Assembly: GCA_044353905.1 (NCBI GenBank)
Contig: JBILBA010000008.1
Span: 1-47,854 of the forward strand
DNA: 47,854 nucleotides
Origin: MWH-TA3 sp044353905
GTDB taxonomy: Bacteria > Actinomycetota > Actinomycetes > Actinomycetales > Microbacteriaceae
Reading direction: 5' to 3'
The notes under the pieces were generated by a model. That model saw nothing but the letters and a program-made list of their open reading frames with translations. It was not told the DNA's origin and searched no databases. Positions 24,980 to 32,977 of the stretch are shown here, piece after piece. Position numbers and translations under genes: made by a program. Position 1 is the stretch's first letter; each line of letters starts with the position of its first letter.

Positions 24980-25759
24980 TTATCGGGGCGCGGGGGCATC
25001 GACCGCACCGCCGAAGCGACGGTCGCGGCGCGCGTAGTCTTCAATCGCCCGCCAGAGTTGAACCCGCGAGAAGTCCGGCCACAGCGTATCGAGAAAGACC
25101 ATCTCGGAATACGCGCTCTGCCACAGCAAGAAATTGGACGTCCGCTGTTCGCCGGATGATCGGATGAACAGGTCGACGTCGGGTAAGGACGGTTCGTACA
25201 GGTGGGCCTGAACCGTCTTCTCGGTTATTCGCGCCGGGTTGATTTTTCCGCTAACAACGCCCTCGGCGATGTCACGGATTGCGTCAACGAGTTCGAGTCG
25301 CCCCCCGTAATTGACACACATCTGCAGGGTCATCACGTCGTTCTTCTTGGTCATTTCTTCGGCCTCGCGAAGTTCCGAGATGACGCTCGTCCACAGCTTG
25401 GGGGTGCGACCGACCCAGCGCACACGGACTCCCCACTCGTTCAGTTGGTCGCGTCGGCGCCGCAGAACCTCTCGGTTGAACCCCATGAGGAACTTGACCT
25501 CTTCGGGGCTGCGCCGCCAGTTCTCGGTCGAAAACGCATACACCGACAGGTGCTGTACGCCGACCTCAATGGCGCCAGCAACGACGTCGAGCAGTGCGGC
25601 CTCGCCCGCTCGGTGCCCCTCGACCCGCGGAAGTCCGCGCGCGTTGGCCCATCGGCCGTTGCCGTCCATGACGATGGCGACGTGTTCCGGGACGAGGTCT
25701 CGTTGAACCACCGGCGGCGTGAGCCCCGTGTAATTCAGCGGCAGAAAGTCGACCATCAT
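24980..25759 (-). CDS. uppS: Isoprenyl transferase (cis-prenyl diphosphate synthase)
   Basis: Builds the cis-polyprenyl diphosphate that carries cell-wall precursors and other glycans across the membrane. The 259-residue protein contains the family motif VAIVMDGNGRWA (catalytic Asp), GHRAGEAAL, the YAFSTENWRR segment, and the C-terminal DLFIRSSGEQRTSNFLLWQSAYSE region. The order recO-uppS is typical of Actinobacteria. The start overlaps the recO stop by four bases. Its product would also serve as lipid carrier for the glycan locus at 27-38 kb, which is inference. Confidence 0.95.
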   Translation of the reverse strand: MMVDFLPLNYTGLTPPVVQRDLVPEHVAIVMDGNGRWANARGLPRVEGHRAGEAALLDVVAGAIEVGVQHLSVYAFSTENWRRSPEEVKFLMGFNREVLRRRRDQLNEWGVRVRWVGRTPKLWTSVISELREAEEMTKKNDVMTLQMCVNYGGRLELVDAIRDIAEGVVSGKINPARITEKTVQAHLYEPSLPDVDLFIRSSGEQRTSNFLLWQSAYSEMVFLDTLWPDFSRVQLWRAIEDYARRDRRFGGAVDAPAPR

Positions 25760-26484
25760 TCCGTCCGATCGATGTGTCCGAGCGATCTAATCGACCGTTC
25801 GAGGTGGAACTGAGCGTACGCCGCGACGATACCACGCGCCTCGATTCGAGCGCCGTCCGGCGAGGCGTCGGCTACCGCCCAATCGCCTTTCAACAACGCG
25901 GTGAGAAGCGTGATTGTCTCGGGGCGAAGGTGCGGGGTCCCCGGCGGGGCGACGGCATCGGAGACAACTCCGCCCGCCGAGATGACGAATGCGGTGTGAG
26001 GCCCGTCCTCCCCCGTGATGACACACTCGTCGAGTTCGGGTGTCCAACCAGCTATGGCAAGAGCTCGCAAAATGTAGGAATCGAGAATGAGCGACGGGTC
26101 GTGGGCCCTTTTCGCCAGCGCTTTAAGCCCACCGAGCAACAGAGCGTAATGCCCTGAGGTGTGCCCATGGTCGGTCAGCTTGTCAGCGGTTTCGACCATC
26201 GCCGACGCGGTCGTGTACATCGGGTAATCCGCCACAATCGTGGCGGTCAATGACGTGATGGTTTCCACCTGCTGGACCGTGTCGAGGTTTCGCCCTTCGT
26301 AAAACTGAACATCGGCAATCATGAACGGTTCGAGGCGCGAACCGATTCGACTCCCCGTTTTGCGCACCCCCTTGGCAACCGCACGGATCTTGCCCCGGGA
26401 CTTCCCCAGCATCGTGATGATGCGGTCCGCTTCGCCCAGTTTGTGCGTTCGAAGCACGATGACGTTGTCGCGATAGGTGGGCAC
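25756..26484 (-). CDS. recO: DNA repair protein RecO
   Basis: Recombination mediator that helps RecA load on SSB-coated gaps. The 242-residue protein has the N-terminal OB fold (YRDNVIVLRTHKLGEADRIITML, then GKIRAVAKGVRK), a central helical region, and a C-terminal tail without an obvious complete zinc cluster: only one cysteine (ELDECVITGED) is visible. The start is a GTG. GAGAAT lies six bases upstream, an imperfect -10, so a leaderless mRNA is possible. First gene of the recO-uppS-glyS-dusB-dgt group. Confidence 0.93.
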   Translation of the reverse strand: MPTYRDNVIVLRTHKLGEADRIITMLGKSRGKIRAVAKGVRKTGSRIGSRLEPFMIADVQFYEGRNLDTVQQVETITSLTATIVADYPMYTTASAMVETADKLTDHGHTSGHYALLLGGLKALAKRAHDPSLILDSYILRALAIAGWTPELDECVITGEDGPHTAFVISAGGVVSDAVAPPGTPHLRPETITLLTALLKGDWAVADASPDGARIEARGIVAAYAQFHLERSIRSLGHIDRTE

Positions 26485-26529
26485 GTGTCCATTCTCGCGC
26501 CGAAGGAAGCGGGTGCCCCCGCGACACGA

Positions 26530-26535
26530 GATAAT
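26530..26535 (+). promoter_or_regulatory. Leaderless -10 box (GATAAT) of the TRIC-type channel gene
   Basis: GATAAT lies six bases (AGAGGC) before the ATG at 26542. An AGAGG in the spacer is too close to the start to act as a normal Shine-Dalgarno sequence. Confidence 0.45.
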
Positions 26536-26541
26536 AGAGGC

Positions 26542-27213
26542 ATGAACTCTCTGTTCGCGATTCCCGCCTGGCTCGATTTGGTCGCCGTCGGAATCGGTGC
26601 AGCTCAGGGTGCGATGTTCTCTTCCCGCTATCGCGGCGCCGAGCTCGATCTCTTGGGCGTCGCCATCATCGGTATCGTCAGCGGGTTCGGCGGTTCAATT
26701 GTCCGCGACATCTTCCTCTCGACCGACATCGCTGCTTTCAACTCGAATTGGTACCTCGTGACCGCTGTGCTTTGTGCGCTCTTCGGCATGCTCATCTCGT
26801 CGCTTCTTCATCGCATCGAGATGGTCATCAACGTGTTCGACGCGTTGACAATCGGAATCTTCGGCGTGATCGGAACGACCAAAGCTCTCGCTTTCGGGCT
26901 ACCCGTGGTTCCCGCACTCTTCATCGGTGTTGCAGCCGCGGTGGGCGGCTCCATCCTGCGTGACATGCTTCTGGCCCTGCCCATGCAACTCATGCAGGTC
27001 GGATCGCTCTACGCCGTAGCGGCCGGGCTCGGCGGGGTCACCGTCATCGTCTTACTCTCGATCGGTCAAACGGTCACCGTTGCCGGGATTGCCGGCGTTG
27101 CAGTGACTACGGCGATTCGAATGCTCTCGGTGATTCTGGGATGGAAGTTACCCGCACAGCGCGGTGTGCCAACCGTTACGTCGGTGATTCGAACGATTCG
27201 CAGAAAGCGCTGA
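26542..27213 (+). CDS. Trimeric intracellular cation channel (TRIC/UPF0126) family protein
   Basis: A 223-residue membrane protein made of two related three-helix repeats plus a seventh helix, the TRIC/YadS layout. Each repeat contains the family GGxxRD motif: GFGGSIVRDIFLS in the first and VGGSILRDMLLALP in the second. Members form trimeric monovalent cation channels; bacterial physiological roles are poorly defined. The start was set at the ATG after GATAAT; an upstream extension overlapping recO would not resemble the family. It is divergent from recO and convergent with the acyltransferase at 27280. Confidence 0.88.
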   Translation: MNSLFAIPAWLDLVAVGIGAAQGAMFSSRYRGAELDLLGVAIIGIVSGFGGSIVRDIFLSTDIAAFNSNWYLVTAVLCALFGMLISSLLHRIEMVINVFDALTIGIFGVIGTTKALAFGLPVVPALFIGVAAAVGGSILRDMLLALPMQLMQVGSLYAVAAGLGGVTVIVLLSIGQTVTVAGIAGVAVTTAIRMLSVILGWKLPAQRGVPTVTSVIRTIRRKR

Positions 27214-27279
27214 ACCTACTTACGTTCCCTCTTCGAGGTTTCAGGCGTTCGCCTCGGTGGGCACCTCCGCATGTGCCTT

Positions 27280-28335
27280 CTAGACAAGTTCGAATAGTCG
27301 CGTTCGCCTCACAAACAGTTCGAAACTCGCGAACGACAGTGCAACAACCCCGAAGAACGTAATCACGATGTTTACGAGTGGCGGAACACCGAGGGAGTCC
27401 CACAATTTCAACGACAACCACACGCCAGGAACATGCACGATGTAGACCCAATAGCTAGTCCTGACCAGGTATTCCAGGATCGGTCCGCTCGCTTTCACGA
27501 GCCGCAGGAACAATCCAAGGACACCCACAGCAAGGTAAAAGGACGCAATGATCGATAAAAAGTCCCTCAGGCGGCCCGTTGTCAGATTCGAGCCCCAACC
27601 AAACGCGAGCTGCGCAGAGACCATGCCCGCGAAACAAAGAACATACGCGCGCTTCGTCAGTGCCTCGAGTCCAGCCTTGCCCGAACGGAACAGAAAGATT
27701 CCGCAAAGGAAAAAAATTGCGTAGAACCCGAACAGTGGCAGTTCGGGGATCAAACTAGTCGAAATGCGGACCATTGCCCTTCTATCCAAAAAGTGAGGTG
27801 CGACCATCAACAACAACGATGCGAACAAAAGAATCCTCGGATCTGAAATCCAGACACCGGCTCGAGCCTGAAATCCAGCAAATCGGGACGAGGTCTTAAT
27901 CAGCGAAAAGAGATACAGGAACGCGCTGTAAATCAACAAATAATAAATGAACCACAGGTGAAGGAACCCTGTCCGAACCACTCCCTCGAAATCAGAAATT
28001 GCCTCGGTCCGGCCACTTGCATACAGTGTCGTGACAACTATCAGTGGTGCAACAAACACCAGAACGAGTCCTAACCGCGTTCCTCGGTTACGCATAAAAC
28101 CGTTCAACCCGCGCTTTTCGATGAGCAAACATGCGAAATACCCGGCGAGAACAAAGAACGCGGGCAGTCGGAAGTTGTGAAAAGTGAAATACACCCCGGA
28201 GATCAGATAGTCCTCGAAAACGGACCGATCCTCGATTGCCCTCTTGGAAAAGAGCAAAATGTGGAGAAAAACACCCAACAGCATCATGGAAGCCCGGGCC
28301 GCATCGAGTGCGGCTGAACGAGTCTCATGTTTCAC
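27280..28335 (-). CDS. Acyltransferase-3 family membrane protein (OpgC-like)
   Basis: A 351-residue integral membrane protein with about ten helices, of the acyltransferase-3/OpgC type that transfers acetyl, succinyl or similar groups to glycans at the cell surface. Visible features are the N-terminal ALDAARASMMLLGVFLHILL with the family histidine, the arginine pair after helix 3 and FLHLWFIYYLLIYS, a typical OpgC segment. The acyl donor and acceptor are unknown. The GTG start follows TACTAT by six bases, predicting a leaderless mRNA. It marks the left edge of the glycan locus. Confidence 0.82.
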   Translation of the reverse strand: MKHETRSAALDAARASMMLLGVFLHILLFSKRAIEDRSVFEDYLISGVYFTFHNFRLPAFFVLAGYFACLLIEKRGLNGFMRNRGTRLGLVLVFVAPLIVVTTLYASGRTEAISDFEGVVRTGFLHLWFIYYLLIYSAFLYLFSLIKTSSRFAGFQARAGVWISDPRILLFASLLLMVAPHFLDRRAMVRISTSLIPELPLFGFYAIFFLCGIFLFRSGKAGLEALTKRAYVLCFAGMVSAQLAFGWGSNLTTGRLRDFLSIIASFYLAVGVLGLFLRLVKASGPILEYLVRTSYWVYIVHVPGVWLSLKLWDSLGVPPLVNIVITFFGVVALSFASFELFVRRTRLFELV

Positions 28336-28341
28336 TCTTTG

Positions 28342-28347
28342 ATAGTA
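28342..28347 (-). promoter_or_regulatory. Leaderless -10 box (TACTAT) of the OpgC-like acyltransferase gene
   Basis: TACTAT on the minus strand, six bases (CAAAGA) before the GTG at 28335. Confidence 0.5.
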
Positions 28348-28499
28348 CTTGCGGCTTGTGTCGACGGGCTGACCGCTGTAACAATTGCAGACCGCTCACG
28401 CGACGAGATTCCGGTCTTATGACTTTCGCCCAGACTTTCGCTCGAGACCGTGCGCGGTAAAGTGAGCCTGAACGCCGGCACCGCGACAAGGGAGAAACA

Positions 28500-28883
28500 A
28501 TCACTTCGCAGCAGATTCGATTTCTCGCGGTGGGCGTTTTCAACACCGCGTTCAACTGGTTGGTTTTTTCCGCGCTGGTGTGGTCTTTCGGAAACGATTT
28601 CTACCTGTGGAGCCTCGCGATAATGTACGTTCTCGGCTCCGTTGTGGGCTTTGTTCTCTACCGACGGTTTGTCTTTCCCGTAACCGGAACAGTCCTCAAG
28701 GACGTTGCGCGTTACCAATTGGTCAGTATCGGCCCGTTTATTGTCAACATCTTTTTCCTCGCCACACTGATCGGCTGGCTCCAGTTCGACCCGGTGATCG
28801 GGCAGAGCATTTTCGTGGTTCTCAATGCAATCTGGAGTTTCCTCGGCCACAAATACTTTTCGTTTCATCGAAAAGCAGAGTAA
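28500..28883 (+). CDS. GtrA-family membrane protein, apparent ATC start
   Basis: Small membrane protein with four predicted helices, of the GtrA family thought to flip polyprenyl-phosphate-linked sugars across the membrane or to aid their use. The family opening FLAVGVFNTAFNW, the mid motif YRRFVFP and the end FLGHKYFSFHRK are clear. There is no ATG, GTG or TTG between the in-frame stop at 28458 and a GTG at 28530 that would cut into the first helix. An ATC at 28500 lies five bases after a strong AAGGGAG Shine-Dalgarno sequence and gives the expected N-terminus (127 residues). If ATC is not used, the start is 28530. The stop abuts that of the convergent SDR gene with no gap. Confidence 0.82.
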   Translation: MTSQQIRFLAVGVFNTAFNWLVFSALVWSFGNDFYLWSLAIMYVLGSVVGFVLYRRFVFPVTGTVLKDVARYQLVSIGPFIVNIFFLATLIGWLQFDPVIGQSIFVVLNAIWSFLGHKYFSFHRKAE

Positions 28884-29813
28884 TCATTGTGCGAGCTGCC
28901 ACTCGACTTGCGCTCGGATTCCATCACTAAAGCTGGTTGCTGGAACGAATCCGAAGGCGGCATGAACCTTTTCCGTCGCGCCGGCGGTCGTTCTTTGGTC
29001 CCCGATTCGAGCAGGAGCGTGCTTGAGCACCGCAGTTTTACCAACCTCCGCTTCAATGCTGGCAATGGCCTGGTTCAGCGTCACCGACTCACCACCCGAA
29101 ATATTGAAAACGTCATTTGTTGCCGGAGATTCCGCAATCGTTGCCGTAATCCCCACGCAGTCATCAATATAGGTGTTTGTTCGCGACTGTAGTCCGTCAC
29201 CAAACACAGTGAATTCTTCGCCATTGGCGATTGCGTCAATCAGTTTGTGATACGCCATGTCCGGACGTTGACCCGGACCATAAACCGAGTAGCAGCGCAG
29301 AATGGTGTGCTGCAGGCCATGCGTTCGGTGGTAGGCGCGGATGAGTTCTTCCGCGGCCAACTTGGTCACACCGTAAGGAGAGGTTGGCTGACACTCACTC
29401 TTCTCGTCCCCCGTTGCCGTGATTCCATAAACCGAGGAAGTGGAAAACTGAACGAAGTGAGTTTTTTCTTTGACGCGGTGAGAAATGAGGTTGGCGACGA
29501 GTTTGATATTGCAGGTCAGATAAGTATCAAATTCCGACCAACTCGACATGAGACCGGGCATCGCCGCCGCGTTGACAATGACGTCAAACCCGTCAGGCAA
29601 ATCACCCAGTTCTCCGCGAAGATCGACAACGAACTTTTCGATGTTTGCAACATCACTCAGTTGTTCCCACTTGATCAGCTTTGGCTCGTTGGAATACAGC
29701 CGGTCCATAAACAAATCCGCAGCCACAACATCGTGACCGCGATCCGCAAGCTCAAGGGCAATGCGCGAACCGATGAATCCAGCGGCCCCGGTAACTAAAA
29801 CCTTCACATCCAC
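28884..29813 (-). CDS. Extended SDR sugar-nucleotide epimerase/dehydratase
   Basis: NAD-dependent extended short-chain dehydrogenase of 309 residues. It has GAAGFIGSRIA at the N-terminus, STSSVYGI with the active-site Ser, and YGVTKLAAEEL with the Tyr-x3-Lys pair, followed by the RCYSVYGPGQRPDM sugar-binding region. The family includes UDP-galactose 4-epimerases and NDP-sugar dehydratases; the precise sugar cannot be assigned. GTG at 29813 is used here; a GTG two codons later is equally possible. It diverges from the second SDR gene across an 81-base gap. Confidence 0.85.
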   Translation of the reverse strand: MDVKVLVTGAAGFIGSRIALELADRGHDVVAADLFMDRLYSNEPKLIKWEQLSDVANIEKFVVDLRGELGDLPDGFDVIVNAAAMPGLMSSWSEFDTYLTCNIKLVANLISHRVKEKTHFVQFSTSSVYGITATGDEKSECQPTSPYGVTKLAAEELIRAYHRTHGLQHTILRCYSVYGPGQRPDMAYHKLIDAIANGEEFTVFGDGLQSRTNTYIDDCVGITATIAESPATNDVFNISGGESVTLNQAIASIEAEVGKTAVLKHAPARIGDQRTTAGATEKVHAAFGFVPATSFSDGIRAQVEWQLAQ

Positions 29814-29894
29814 GTCTCTCTGTGCCCTGGCTGAGTGATGGTCAACACCTCACAAGGAGTAGCATATCAAAGGCGGTGAAAAAGGTTAGGGAAT

Positions 29895-30821
29895 ATGGAC
29901 TCAGCACTTGTGACGGGCGGGGCAGGCTTCATCGGTCGCCACCTCGTTCGAAACCTACTTGAATCCGGGATTCGGGTCAGGGTTGTTGACTCGGGAGAGA
30001 CTGGGCAGCTCGAACTCTTACCTCCCGAGTGCGAACTCGTCGTCGCAGATATTGCGGAGCTCAGCCTTTCTGATTGGGAGAACCAGTTACGTGACGTTGA
30101 TGTGGTCTATCACCTCGCGGCCCGCAAATACAACACTCCTGGCGTCACCGAAGAAGGACTCGTCGCCGCCAACGGATTGGCCTCACTTAACCTGGCACGC
30201 GCTGCCGCAGAGCGAAATGTTCGCAAATTTGTGTACACCTCGAGTCTGTATGCCTACGGCTCTCTCGGCCCCGCGGTCATGAACGTTTCCGACATTCCCA
30301 ACCCGCTCACGGTGTACGGCAGCTCGAAATTGTTCGGCGAGCATGTCTTGAAGACCAAAGATTTCACGAACCAACTCAATTGGGCAGCCGCGCGACTGTT
30401 TTTCGTTTACGGCCCCGGCCAATTCGCCGAAGGTGGATACAAATCCGTCATCTTTTCGAACTTCGAACGGATCGCTGCGGGCGAACAGCCTTTGATACGA
30501 GGCGATGGCAACCAGACTCTGGACTACATATTTGTTGACGACGTGGTTCGAGGTCTCCGAGCGTTGGCCGAACATCCCGATAACGTCCTGGTCAACCTCG
30601 GCAGTGGCGTTGGACTCACCATCAACGACATAACGAAAAAAATGATCAACATTTCCGGTACGGACCTTGCCCCTGAGCACGTCGCGGCTGATTGGACCGC
30701 CGGGACCAGCCGAGTGTCATCGATAGATTTCACGACGTCAGTTTTGGAGTGGACGCCACGTGTTTCCTTCGACGAAGGTCTAGAACGTGTATGGAAGAGC
30801 CGACACGGAGATGCAGCGTGA
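29895..30821 (+). CDS. Extended SDR sugar-nucleotide epimerase/dehydratase, second copy
   Basis: A 308-residue NAD-dependent extended SDR with GGAGFIGRHL at residues 8-17, YTSSLYAYG and YGSSKLFGEH as catalytic segments, and ARLFFVYGPGQFAEGG as the substrate-side loop. It is clearly related in fold to the divergent SDR but not a recent duplicate by sequence. It is the first gene of a coupled trio: its TGA overlaps the GTG of the GT2-adenylation fusion. It likely provides the sugar nucleotide used by the following enzymes, which is inferred from coupling. The 81-base upstream gap holds TAGCAT as a possible -10. Confidence 0.85.
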   Translation: MDSALVTGGAGFIGRHLVRNLLESGIRVRVVDSGETGQLELLPPECELVVADIAELSLSDWENQLRDVDVVYHLAARKYNTPGVTEEGLVAANGLASLNLARAAAERNVRKFVYTSSLYAYGSLGPAVMNVSDIPNPLTVYGSSKLFGEHVLKTKDFTNQLNWAAARLFFVYGPGQFAEGGYKSVIFSNFERIAAGEQPLIRGDGNQTLDYIFVDDVVRGLRALAEHPDNVLVNLGSGVGLTINDITKKMINISGTDLAPEHVAADWTAGTSRVSSIDFTTSVLEWTPRVSFDEGLERVWKSRHGDAA

Positions 30822-32977
30822 CGAAGCATTTGAGCATAATCCTGCCCTGTCTCAACGAACAGGACAATTTGCGCGAACTCCATTCGCGAATCACAGCCAC
30901 AATCGTGACGCTGGGGATCGACGCAGAGATTGTTGTCGTGGACGACGGCAGCAGCGACGGCACTTCTGCCCTTGCACAAAAACTTGCCGCATCAAACGTT
31001 ATTGATGTTGTGACCGTGAGACACGACACCAATCGCGGAATCTTCCAGAGTTGGAAGTCCGGGATTTCCTCTGCAAACGGGGACTTTGTTCTGTTCATGG
31101 ATTCCGACCTTCAGAATCCGCCCGAGTTCATCGCCGACCTCTGGCGCCAAATGCAACGTCGTGAATCGCATTTTGTTCAAGCAGCGCGAGTGGAGTCAGC
31201 CGAGTTCGACGTCACACGTACGCGATCGACCAAGGCCCTCAATGGAATTCTCAATTGGTTTTATCGCGACAATGCGCACGACAGCAAATCAGGTTTTTTC
31301 ATCGCACCAAAGTCCGTGGCAGCGGACATTATGAATTTGCGCGGTAACTATAGGTTTCCGCACACGTTCGTTCGCCTCAGTGCACTCTCACGGGGTTACA
31401 CCTGCTCGGAAATTTTCGCCCCCTTCGTTCCACGCACTCGCGGCAGCTCAGTTTTTGCCGACGGAAGAATGCTTCGTGTATACCTGCAGGTCATGCTCGA
31501 CGTCTTCCGTGGACTGGCGGAATTCACAACCCGTCATCACCCTGCGCGGTTGGCGCTAATCGAGTTTTCGAGGCAATTCAGCGAGCGCGAACCGTATCGA
31601 GGAATTCGAAAACTACGACTTGAGGTCTACTACGCAACCATGCCTCTGCACGCGTGGCTCCTCCGCCCCTCTTCGAGAGACGTGTTTATCGCGCTCCGAA
31701 AGACGCAGTACGCCAGCGCCGAACAATTAGAGGAATTCCGGACGCGGCAACTGAAGCGACTGGTTTGGCACGCGTATGTCAACGTTCCCTACTACCGCGA
31801 GGCAATGAACGCGGCGGGAGTTACCCCCGACGCCGTCCGATCACTCGACGACATTCGGAAGTTGCCGATGCTGTCTAAGGACGACCTTGCGAAAAACGTC
31901 GAATACGAGATGTTTGCGCGAAATTCGGATTGGAAAATAATTCACAAGATTGTCACCAGCGGATCAACCGGACATCCTTCGATAAGTTACGGCGAACAGT
32001 CGCAACTCGAAATCAGGGCGGGAAGCACGCTTCGAGCGGCTGAATGGACCGGCTGGCGAATAGGTGACCGTCAAATGAGGCTGTGGCATCAGACTCTGGG
32101 AATGAGTTGGTCGCAAGCGGTGCGCGAGAAAATCGATGCCTGGTTGATGAGACGTCGCTTTATTCCAGCCTTCGAGATGACCGATGAATCGTTGACTGAA
32201 CTTGTCGAAACAATCGAGAAGTTCAAACCCGTGTTGATGGACGGTTACGCCGAATCCCTGAACTATGTCGCGAGCTATCTGCGGTCGGGAATACCCATTC
32301 GTCACCAGCCGAAGGGCGTCATGTCTTCTGCCCAGATGCTTACATCGCAAACGCGGAATGAAATTGAAACCGCTCTTGGGACGACCGTGTTCGACAAATA
32401 CGGTGCCCGTGAATTTTCTGGCATTGCGTATGAATGTGAATCGGGAAATCAACACGTCATGGACGAGAGTTATGTCCTCGAGCTCCTCAAGGCTGGCGAG
32501 CCGGTCGAGTCGGGCAACACGGGAGAGGTGATTATCACTGATCTCAACAATTTCGCTGTTCCCATGATTCGTTATCGAATCGGCGATTTGGCGGAACAGC
32601 CTGAACGCACGAAATGTCCGTGTGGCCGGTCGATGAGTCTCATCGGGACAATTCAGGGCCGAACCCAGGCCCTCGTTCATTGCGCAAATGGTCGTTGGAT
32701 CCCTGGCGCTTTCTTTGCACACTTTTTCAAGGAATACGAAAGTCAGGTTTCCTATTTTCAAATAGTCCAGAAGGTTCGCGCTGCATTTGAGTTGCTGGTG
32801 GTGAAGAACAAACATTGGGATCCGATTGGCTGGCAGAAGGTGCTCGGGGACTTGAAGGATTATGTTGGAGACACTGACATTACGGTCAGGTTCGTCACTG
32901 AAATCCCCATGCTCAAGACTGGCAAGCGAACACCGGTCACGTCAAAGGTTCCTTTTGATTTCCAAAACAATGAGTGA
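30818..32977 (+). CDS. Fusion of GT2 glycosyltransferase and phenylacetate-CoA ligase/CapK-like adenylating domain
   Basis: One uninterrupted 719-residue protein. Residues 4 to about 235 are a GT2 GT-A domain of the polyprenyl-phosphate glycosyltransferase type: ILPCLNEQDN, VVDDGSSDG with Asp42-Asp43, and DSDLQNPPE with Asp95-Ser-Asp97. Residues about 285-719 are an ANL adenylate-forming domain of the PaaK/CapK type: VNVPYYREAM, P-loop TSGSTGHPS at 380-388, DKYGAREFSG near 526-535, YRIGD at 586-590 and a CPCGR cysteine pair at 600-604. There is no carrier-protein or C-terminal membrane region. The GTG start, with GGAG seven bases before it, overlaps the upstream SDR stop; the 3' end overlaps the next gene by eight bases. 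The combined role is unknown; activating an acid that decorates the glycan is one possibility. Confidence 0.85.
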   Translation: MTKHLSIILPCLNEQDNLRELHSRITATIVTLGIDAEIVVVDDGSSDGTSALAQKLAASNVIDVVTVRHDTNRGIFQSWKSGISSANGDFVLFMDSDLQNPPEFIADLWRQMQRRESHFVQAARVESAEFDVTRTRSTKALNGILNWFYRDNAHDSKSGFFIAPKSVAADIMNLRGNYRFPHTFVRLSALSRGYTCSEIFAPFVPRTRGSSVFADGRMLRVYLQVMLDVFRGLAEFTTRHHPARLALIEFSRQFSEREPYRGIRKLRLEVYYATMPLHAWLLRPSSRDVFIALRKTQYASAEQLEEFRTRQLKRLVWHAYVNVPYYREAMNAAGVTPDAVRSLDDIRKLPMLSKDDLAKNVEYEMFARNSDWKIIHKIVTSGSTGHPSISYGEQSQLEIRAGSTLRAAEWTGWRIGDRQMRLWHQTLGMSWSQAVREKIDAWLMRRRFIPAFEMTDESLTELVETIEKFKPVLMDGYAESLNYVASYLRSGIPIRHQPKGVMSSAQMLTSQTRNEIETALGTTVFDKYGAREFSGIAYECESGNQHVMDESYVLELLKAGEPVESGNTGEVIITDLNNFAVPMIRYRIGDLAEQPERTKCPCGRSMSLIGTIQGRTQALVHCANGRWIPGAFFAHFFKEYESQVSYFQIVQKVRAAFELLVVKNKHWDPIGWQKVLGDLKDYVGDTDITVRFVTEIPMLKTGKRTPVTSKVPFDFQNNE

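Noticed and set aside
27214..27279. Terminator between the TRIC and OpgC-like genes
   Set aside because: No convincing stem with a loop and tail was found in this 66-base convergent gap.
30692..30817. ATG starts upstream of the GT2-adenylase fusion, extending it into the preceding gene
   Set aside because: They would overlap the SDR gene by over 100 bases; the GTG with GGAG upstream and a four-base overlap fits the GT2 N-terminus.
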